This document shows positions 1 through 4,556 of a stretch of 10,322 nt of DNA, in pieces. Position 1 is the first letter of the stretch; each line of letters starts with the position of its first letter. A program made the translations under genes and the position numbers. Source of the stretch: JAIPEK01 sp041685935. GTDB taxonomy: Bacteria > Desulfobacterota > Desulfobacteria > Desulfobacterales > Desulfobacteraceae. The notes beneath the pieces are model-generated. The model did no database searches. It worked only from the letters and a program-made list of their open reading frames with translations, and was not told where the DNA came from. Where the stretch lies: the NCBI GenBank assembly GCA_041685935.1, contig JAWLES010000088.1:1-10322 (forward strand), in the 5' to 3' direction.

Positions 1-204
1 AATGCCTTCGGGGATGTCTATCCATCTTTCAGTGCTGGCTTCCTGCTCGATCAGGTTCATCGGAAAAACCGCAGACAGGGTGTCAGGTGTTACGGGTTTA
101 CCGTCCTGTCCCAGGGGCGGATTTACAGGGCCGGGAAGATCAGCTGCCATGTTGTACCACTGTTTCGGGATTTCATTTTCACTCAAAAATATTTTGGTCT
201 GCAT
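1..204 (-). CDS. trpB2: TrpB2-type tryptophan synthase beta chain, N-terminal 68 residues (runs off the left edge)
   Basis: PLP-dependent enzyme expected to condense indole with serine (or phosphoserine) to give tryptophan in the cytoplasm. Only the N-terminus is present. The start MQTKIFLSENEIPKQWYN, the Pro-rich stretch near residues 24-31 (LPGPVNPP), FPMNLIEQE near 47-55 and STERWIDIPE near 58-67 are typical of the TrpB2 subfamily rather than of classical TrpB. The PLP lysine and the rest of the fold lie outside the window; the family is usually about 430-460 aa, so roughly 85% is missing. The ATG at 202-204 follows an AGGAG ribosome binding site with normal spacing. It is divergent from ygiQ and has its own promoter candidate at 285-313. 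TrpB2 often occurs without trpA, or as a second copy beside a classical trpBA; the window cannot show which holds here. The subfamily call rests on remembered family sequence, not a search. Confidence 0.88.
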   Translation of the reverse strand, partial: MQTKIFLSENEIPKQWYNMAADLPGPVNPPLGQDGKPVTPDTLSAVFPMNLIEQEASTERWIDIPEGI

Positions 205-284
205 TCGCTCTGTCTCCTTGTCCGAACACGGATTGTTCACAAGCCCTGTTCCGGTTACCGGTTCATTCAAACATATCCACCCTG

Positions 285-313
285 TTTCTATACATAGAAG
301 CCTGTTTTGTCAA
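285..313 (-). promoter_or_regulatory. Sigma-70 type promoter candidate for trpB2
   Basis: Read on the minus strand there is a perfect -35 TTGACA (313-308), a 17-base spacer and a -10 of TAGAAA (290-285). A TATAGA read with a 15-base spacer is an alternative -10. Either would start the mRNA near 278 and give a leader of about 74 bases before the ATG at 204. The leader contains an 11-base palindrome (CCGGTTACCGG, 251-261) and a possible 8-bp bulged stem with arms TTGTGAAC and GTTCGGACAA, just 5' of the ribosome binding site. Confidence 0.5.
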
Positions 314-331
314 GATGAACAGAGAAATTGC

Positions 332-343
332 ATGAAATTTCAT
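332..343. promoter_or_regulatory. Perfect 12-bp palindrome upstream of the trpB2 promoter, possible operator
   Basis: ATGAAATTTCAT is its own reverse complement and lies 18 bases upstream of the -35 hexamer of the trpB2 promoter candidate, about position -60. That is a plausible place for an activator or repressor dimer. No second copy was seen in the window, and an AT-rich 12-mer palindrome can arise by chance. Confidence 0.3.
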
Positions 344-485
344 ATACAACCCCGTTCCAGGTTACACTGTATCGGCTGCCACCTCTGTTCGGGGAGTTCC
401 AGCATTTACTGCATGCGGCCCGGATTATTATAAAAAATTTTTGTAATACCGTCAGCCAGTTTACTGGAAACGTTATTGCACATAA

Positions 486-676
486 GGCCTTTCAATCGGA
501 CCACCTTACCTGTACATTGAGAACCGTAGGGGGGTACAATCCACCCTCATGGAGGGCGGCAAAACCGCAAACTTTTTGAGGGCCGACCGGACCGCAGTTT
601 TTGCGGTTTCGCCCGGAACGAGAACAAATTCCCCCGCAGGTTCTGCGTACAGGTAAGGTGGTCCGATTAAAGGGCC
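486..676. repeat. Large imperfect palindrome (about 191 bp) with 30-bp terminal inverted repeats
   Basis: The outer arms 486-515 and 647-676 are inverted copies that match at 28 of 30 positions, including 22 consecutive bases (core ATCGGACCACCTTACC on the left). Complementarity continues inward with gaps: AGAACC followed by a G-run (520-535) pairs with 631-646, and GGGCG plus AAACCGCAAA (553-571) pairs with the TTTGCGGTTT-CGCCC block (600-614). About 28 bases remain unpaired at the centre. As RNA it would form one long hairpin. No target-site duplication is visible and no protein is encoded, so it could be a MITE-like non-autonomous element, a decayed insertion sequence remnant, or a genome-dispersed palindromic repeat. 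It lies about 80 bases upstream of ygiQ. Confidence 0.75.
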
Positions 677-721
677 GGAAAACATTTCATACAATTGCCC
701 TGTCAAGGCGACGTTTTCCTG

Positions 722-751
722 TTGACTTGAAAACCCGGATATCATTACAAT
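722..751 (+). promoter_or_regulatory. Sigma-70 type promoter candidate for ygiQ
   Basis: TTGACT (722-727, 5 of 6 consensus) and TACAAT (746-751, 5 of 6) are separated by 18 bases. A transcript would begin 6-8 bases after the -10, at or within a base or two of the ATG at 758, so the ygiQ mRNA would be leaderless or nearly so. Confidence 0.5.
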
Positions 752-757
752 CATCAA

Positions 758-2503
758 ATGTTTATTCCGGCCACAAGAGCAGAAATGGATGCACTGGGAT
801 GGAACCGGCTCGATATCATCCTGGTGACCGGAGATGCGTACATCGATTCCCCGTACATCGGAGCTGCCCTGATCGGAAAGGTCCTGATGAACCGGGGATA
901 CCGGGTGGGGATCATTGCCCAGCCCGACATTGAGTCGGATACCGATATAACCCGGCTCGGTGAGCCTGCGCTTTTCTGGGGAATCACCGGCGGATGCGTG
1001 GACTCCATGGTGGCCAACTATACCGCTGCGAAAAAGTTCAGAAACAATGATGATTATACGCCCGGTGGAATCAATGACATACGGCCGGACCGGGCCGTGA
1101 TAGTATACACCAACCTTGTCCGGAGGTATTTCAAATCCACTGTTCCCGTGGTGCTCGGCGGCATGGAGGCAAGCCTCAGGCGGGTAAGCCACTATGATTT
1201 CTGGTCCGGCAGGATACGGCGGTCTATCCTGTTTGACGCCAAGGCCGACTACCTGGTGTACGGGATGGGAGAGCGCACTGTTGTCAGGCTTGCCGGTCAC
1301 CTGGAAAAAGGACGGGATCCTTCCGGAATAGAGGGGCTCGGATATATTTCCAGAGAACCGGTAAAAGGTTTTGTTCAGCTGCCCTCTTTCGAGGCGGTGA
1401 AGAATGATCATGACCGGTTTACCCGGGCGTTTCTGCTGTTTTACGATAACAGTGATCCGGTCACGGGCCAAGGACTTGTACAGAAGCACGCAGACCGGTA
1501 TCTGGTGTTGAACCGGCCGGCAGATCCGCTTTCCACGGAAGAGCTGGACCGGGTATACGGACTCTCCTTTGAACGCGACCTTCATCCGATGCACAAAAAA
1601 AAGGGAAGTGTGCGGGCCCTGGATACGATCCGGTTTTCCATCCCCACCCACAGGGGGTGCTACGGCCAATGCCACTTCTGTTCCATCGGCGTCCATGAAG
1701 GATGCACCGTGACCCGGCGAAGCGAATCCTCCATCCTGGAAGAGGCTGAATCGATGGTGAAAACCCCCGGCTTCAAGGGCATTATCCACGACCTGGGCGG
1801 CCCCACCGCCAACATGTACGGGTACGAGTGCGACAAAAAACTCCAAAAGGGTATCTGCCGGGACAGGCGATGTCTGACTCCGGAGCCGTGCAAAAGTCTG
1901 AAAGTCGATCATTCAGGACAGATAAGGCTTCTGGACCGGATCAGCCGGGTGGAAGGGGTGCGCAAGGTGTTTGTCAGCTCCGGTATCCGGTACGACCTGA
2001 TTCTGCAGGACAAAAATGCGGGCAGACACTACCTTAAAAGGGTAGTGGAGAATCATACATCCGGTCAGATGAAAGTGGCGCCCGAGCATTCTGACCCCCG
2101 GGTCCTTGAACTCATGGGCAAACCGCAGGTGGACTCGCTGCTTGAATTCAAGTCCCTTTTTGACCGGATGACCAGACAATCCGGGAAGAAGCAGTTTCTG
2201 ACCTATTATCTCATCGCCGGGCATCCGGGATGCCGAATGGAGGAGATGAAAAATCTCAAACACTTCACAGGATCGACCCTCAAAATAAACCCCAGACAGG
2301 TCCAGATCTTTACACCGACACCTTCAACCGTGTCCACGCTGATGTACTGCACGGGGCGCGATCCGTTCACCGGAAAATCCGTGTTTGTGGAAAGAGACGT
2401 AAAAAACAGGGAAAAGCAGAAAGCACAAATGTTCAAACCTCTCCGGGAAACCGGGCTGAAAAAGGAAAAACAAAAGAGGAGGAAAATACATGGAAAGCAG
2501 TGA
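758..2503 (+). CDS. ygiQ: YgiQ family radical SAM protein (UPF0313)
   Basis: Cytoplasmic iron-sulfur enzyme of unknown substrate. The N-terminus (FIPATRAEMDALGW, then DIILVTGDAYIDSP) and YTP near 100-102 closely match the family; the first 170 residues resemble a cobalamin-binding-like fold that often precedes radical SAM cores. The radical SAM 4Fe-4S cysteines are C301, C305 and C308 in CYGQCHFC. GGPTANMYG at 347-355 is followed by a second family-typical cysteine set (C358, C367, C372, C378). VQIFTPTPSTVSTLMY at 515-530 marks the C-terminal region. The length of 581 aa matches the short form; the E. coli protein is longer. The tail is Lys/Arg-rich. ATG 758 is the only usable start, because an in-frame TGA lies at 728-730, yet no Shine-Dalgarno is visible before it. 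An A8G run near 1595-1603 is a possible slippage site. The end overlaps the methyltransferase gene by 14 bases, suggesting one transcript. Confidence 0.95.
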   Translation: MFIPATRAEMDALGWNRLDIILVTGDAYIDSPYIGAALIGKVLMNRGYRVGIIAQPDIESDTDITRLGEPALFWGITGGCVDSMVANYTAAKKFRNNDDYTPGGINDIRPDRAVIVYTNLVRRYFKSTVPVVLGGMEASLRRVSHYDFWSGRIRRSILFDAKADYLVYGMGERTVVRLAGHLEKGRDPSGIEGLGYISREPVKGFVQLPSFEAVKNDHDRFTRAFLLFYDNSDPVTGQGLVQKHADRYLVLNRPADPLSTEELDRVYGLSFERDLHPMHKKKGSVRALDTIRFSIPTHRGCYGQCHFCSIGVHEGCTVTRRSESSILEEAESMVKTPGFKGIIHDLGGPTANMYGYECDKKLQKGICRDRRCLTPEPCKSLKVDHSGQIRLLDRISRVEGVRKVFVSSGIRYDLILQDKNAGRHYLKRVVENHTSGQMKVAPEHSDPRVLELMGKPQVDSLLEFKSLFDRMTRQSGKKQFLTYYLIAGHPGCRMEEMKNLKHFTGSTLKINPRQVQIFTPTPSTVSTLMYCTGRDPFTGKSVFVERDVKNREKQKAQMFKPLRETGLKKEKQKRRKIHGKQ

Positions 2504-3488
2504 GATCAATCCGGGAGAAATTCTTGAGCTGTCAGGCATATACTGGCAGACCTGCACGCTTCATGCCGGTGTCAAGCTTGATATCTTTACGATCATTGGA
2601 GACGGCTGGGCGGACGCCGATCATGCCGCAGGAATTCTCAAGGCGGATGAGAGAGGAGTGGAAATGCTTCTGAATGCACTTTCAGCAATGTCTCTTATCA
2701 GAAAAAAAGGCACCGATTATGAGAACACCCCTTTGAGCAGAACCTACCTTTGTTCGGACTCGGAGCAGTATATCGGGCATATGATAATGCACCACCACCA
2801 TCTTATGGCGTCCTGGAATCAGCTCGCTGATACGGTTGTGGCGGGAGGACCCGTGGAGGAAATGACTTCCTGGATGCAGGATGAAGAGCAGCGGGAAAGT
2901 TTTCTTATGGGAATGTTCAACAATGCCGTGAATGCCGCGCCGAAGATTATGCCGCTGGTCGACCTTTCAGGATGCGATACTCTTCTGGATCTCGGCGGCG
3001 GGCCCGGAACCTATGCCATCCATTTCTGCAAGGCATATCCTGATCTTTCAGCAACCGTATTCGATCTTGACACCACTGAGCCCTTTTTTGAAAAAACCGT
3101 GGCATCTTTCGGCCTGGAAGACAGGATAATGTTTCAGCCGGGCGATTATAAGAGCGGGAATATCAGGGGGACGTATGATGCGGTATGGATGTCACATATC
3201 CTTCACGGAGAGGATTATGAAAACTGTTGCCTGCTGCTGGGAAAGGCTTTTGATGTTTTAAACCCGGGCGGGTTGATTGTTATTCACGATTTTGTACTGA
3301 ACGACACCCGTGACAGCCCTCTGTTTCCGGCGCTGTTCTCCCTGAACATGTACTTGCGCACAAAGGGGGGAAAAGCCTACAGCAGAGGGGAAATCGTCAA
3401 CATGCTCGAGGGTGCGGGATTCAAGGACATTTCTTTTAAGCGGGTGGATAATCCTAATGATTCAGGACTCGTCTTTGCAAAAAAATGA
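2490..3488 (+). CDS. SAM-dependent O-methyltransferase (plant OMT / hydroxyindole OMT-like, family 2)
   Basis: Predicted to move a methyl group from S-adenosylmethionine to a hydroxyl of a small molecule; the substrate cannot be read from sequence. Residues 10-90 form a winged-helix dimerisation domain of the OMT type. Residues 150-332 are a Rossmann-fold methyltransferase with motif I LLDLGGGPGTYA (165-176), the acidic residue after strand 2 in FDLDTTEP (191-198) and the GDY motif at 218-220. SHILHGED (235-242) carries H239, aligned with the catalytic base His of plant OMTs. LNPGGLIVIHDF follows at 257-268. A run of four His at 101-104 lies at the interdomain region. The start ATG has a strong GAGGAGG site 6-7 bases upstream, inside the end of ygiQ, so translational coupling is likely. 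The length of 332 aa is normal. Similar proteins act in pigment, cofactor or natural-product pathways; none of those genes is in view. Confidence 0.87.
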   Translation: MESSEINPGEILELSGIYWQTCTLHAGVKLDIFTIIGDGWADADHAAGILKADERGVEMLLNALSAMSLIRKKGTDYENTPLSRTYLCSDSEQYIGHMIMHHHHLMASWNQLADTVVAGGPVEEMTSWMQDEEQRESFLMGMFNNAVNAAPKIMPLVDLSGCDTLLDLGGGPGTYAIHFCKAYPDLSATVFDLDTTEPFFEKTVASFGLEDRIMFQPGDYKSGNIRGTYDAVWMSHILHGEDYENCCLLLGKAFDVLNPGGLIVIHDFVLNDTRDSPLFPALFSLNMYLRTKGGKAYSRGEIVNMLEGAGFKDISFKRVDNPNDSGLVFAKK

Positions 3489-3520
3489 CGTTTCTCCGTT
3501 TCAGTTAAACAGGAGAAACG
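3489..3520 (-). terminator. Hairpin between convergent genes, terminator best oriented for the zraP-like gene
   Basis: CGTTTCTCC (3489-3497) pairs with GGAGAAACG (3512-3520). GTTT and AAAC extend the stem to 13 bp with one bulged base and a 5-base loop. Read on the minus strand the stem is followed after three bases by seven T (3485-3479), the form of an intrinsic terminator for the gene ending at 3577. On the plus strand there is no T tract, so it would stop methyltransferase transcription poorly or act mainly to stabilise that mRNA's 3' end. The T tract overlaps the last codons of the methyltransferase gene. Confidence 0.65.
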
Positions 3521-3576
3521 CCATTATAAGGGAAGTCGGGTATGTCAGGTTGTTCAGGTGAAAAAGCCTGATTGTC

Positions 3577-4116
3577 CTATCTCAGGCAGCCTGCTCCCTT
3601 TTGAAATCCGCCATGGTTCATGCCGCTTTTGAACGGGCAGTATGAGTTCATTCCGCCATGCATTCCTCCGAATCCTGCAGAAGAGCCTAACTTGAGCTCG
3701 GGCGCCGCTTTTTTGGCCTTGAGGATGAAATCGATTCTTTTTTTCATGATTTCGGCTTTCACATCGGCAATTTCGCCGGCAAGCCGTTTCAATTCAGCAG
3801 AATCAGGCGCGGAAGTGCCCATGAGGATTCTCATATTACCGGTTTTAGTAGACATCTCGGTCCTTAGGGATGCGGTTTCATCAATGAAATTCTGTTGAAG
3901 GGCCTTGATCTGATCCTGCTGTTCAGGGGAAAGCGAATCCCATCTGCTTTGAAACCGATTGCCGTGATACGATTCCGGGGCCTGCCGATCCATGGGGCCC
4001 CCGCCCTTTCTCATGTGGTGGCCCGTATTTCCGCTGTTATACGCAAATGCTCCGGCAGAGAGTGTTATCAGTGTGACAAAAGCCAGGGTGGTTATCATTG
4101 AGAGTTTCTTTTTCAT
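3577..4116 (-). CDS. zraP: ZraP/Spy-like periplasmic protein (heavy-metal resistance / LTXXQ-type)
   Basis: Exported small helical protein, expected in the periplasm as a zinc-binding and/or chaperone component of an envelope-stress response. Residues 1-25 are a classic Sec signal peptide (MKKK, hydrophobic core, AFA before Y26). The mature part has a His/Gly-rich segment (H33, H34, H51) and the family signature LSPEQQ at 62-67. A long amphipathic helical hairpin follows at 65-141, with the SAPDSAELKRLAGEI stretch typical of ZraP. The Gly/Met/His/Cys-rich tail (144-179) includes MHGGM, C160, MNHGG and C177, candidate metal ligands. At 179 aa it is somewhat longer than E. coli ZraP. The ATG follows GGAGG by five to six bases. 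It is divergent from a sigma-54 two-component system and preceded by a -24/-12 element, as zraP is in enterobacteria. Spy or CpxP-like is the alternative reading; the symbol is assigned by similarity and context. Confidence 0.8.
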   Translation of the reverse strand: MKKKLSMITTLAFVTLITLSAGAFAYNSGNTGHHMRKGGGPMDRQAPESYHGNRFQSRWDSLSPEQQDQIKALQQNFIDETASLRTEMSTKTGNMRILMGTSAPDSAELKRLAGEIADVKAEIMKKRIDFILKAKKAAPELKLGSSAGFGGMHGGMNSYCPFKSGMNHGGFQKGAGCLR

Positions 4117-4189
4117 GTTTCCTCCGTTGTTATGGTTTTGTTTGTCTGTTCCGGGTTCTGTGCCCTGTATTAGTTGATATAAATAATAA

Positions 4190-4204
4190 GCAATGGCTGT
4201 GCCG
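4190..4204 (-). promoter_or_regulatory. Sigma-54 (-24/-12) promoter for the zraP-like gene
   Basis: On the minus strand CGGCAC-AGCCA-TTGC matches TGGCAC-N5-TTGC at all fixed positions except the first. The invariant GG is at 4203-4202 and GC at 4191-4190 with correct spacing. The transcript would start near 4178, leaving about 61 bases before the ATG at 4116. The response regulator encoded divergently has the GAFTGA loop needed to activate such a promoter. Confidence 0.75.
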
Positions 4205-4491
4205 CTTTTAAAAATATTTTATAATTACCTGAAATAAGAGGTAAATTATGTTGATATGGAAAGCGGCGGGCCATTTGCACGAAGACATCTGGATACTTTG
4301 TACACATGTCCGGCCTGCCTGTGTATAGAAACTACCCGGTGGTGCGCTTACTGCAGGAATGATCTGATAAACGGGCCCTGCCCCATTAATTTTTCGAGCT
4401 TGTGTGTATTTTTTATACAGTATAGGATGGAAAGGAATGGAAAAAGAAGGATCGTGGTGTTTAACGTGCTGAAGAAGCCCGCCATTCTCAA
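4205..4491. promoter_or_regulatory. Regulatory spacer between two divergent sigma-54 promoters, with inverted repeats as candidate activator sites
   Basis: About 290 bases with no credible gene separate the two -24/-12 elements. It holds TTACCT-N8-AGGTAA (4225-4244), TACACA-N13-TGTGTA (4301-4325) and TGTAT-N5-ATACA (4405-4419). The last two share the GTGTAT core and lie about 200 and 105 bases upstream of the kinase start site. The middle one is also about 135 bases upstream of the zraP-like start site. These distances suit enhancer sites for an NtrC-type regulator. The stretch 4206-4226 is very AT-rich and could bend. Which repeats, if any, bind the regulator is not known. Confidence 0.45.
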
Positions 4492-4507
4492 TGGCACCAT
4501 TATTGCT
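4492..4507 (+). promoter_or_regulatory. Sigma-54 (-24/-12) promoter for the kinase/regulator operon
   Basis: TGGCAC (4492-4497), five bases, then TTGCT (4503-4507): an exact match to the -24/-12 consensus with GG at 4493-4494 and GC at 4505-4506. The start of transcription is expected near 4518, giving a leader of about 39 bases before the ATG at 4557. The element covers an in-frame ATG at 4491, which therefore cannot be the translation start of this transcript. Confidence 0.88.
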
Positions 4508-4556
4508 GTATATTAAATTTAAAACAATCAAACCGGACGGAGTTTTCCAGACAGTG

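Larger units (their letters stand above)
205..485. other. Non-coding part of the trpB2/ygiQ divergent region
   Basis: No coding frame here looks real: the open frames on the plus strand have no family resemblance and run into the trpB2 leader. Besides the promoter and palindrome listed separately, it holds a near-palindromic AT-rich stretch (about 423-450, run of A then T flanked by ATTAT and GTAAT) and a small hairpin, CCAGT-TT-ACTGG, at 456-467. Either could belong to regulation or to the edge of the large palindrome that begins at 486. Confidence 0.5.

Noticed and set aside
2..433. 143-codon plus-strand frame at the left edge
   Set aside because: Antisense to the clear TrpB2 N-terminus and then across its promoter; no domain.
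1595..1603. A8G run in ygiQ as a programmed frameshift or slippage site
   Set aside because: It encodes ordinary Lys codons and the zero frame continues through all conserved motifs; no short product is suggested by the sequence.
506..1912. 468-codon open frame on the minus strand
   Set aside because: It runs opposite ygiQ, whose motifs are unmistakable; the minus-strand translation shows no domain and low-complexity Pro/His/Gly composition typical of an antisense shadow, and it crosses the palindrome.
4256..4516. 86-codon plus-strand frame with two CxxC pairs (CPAC, CAYC) resembling a zinc ribbon
   Set aside because: It lies in the regulatory spacer and its 3' end runs through the sigma-54 promoter. 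The rest of its sequence has no recognisable pattern and its supposed ribosome site is poor. Conservation in relatives would be needed to revive it.
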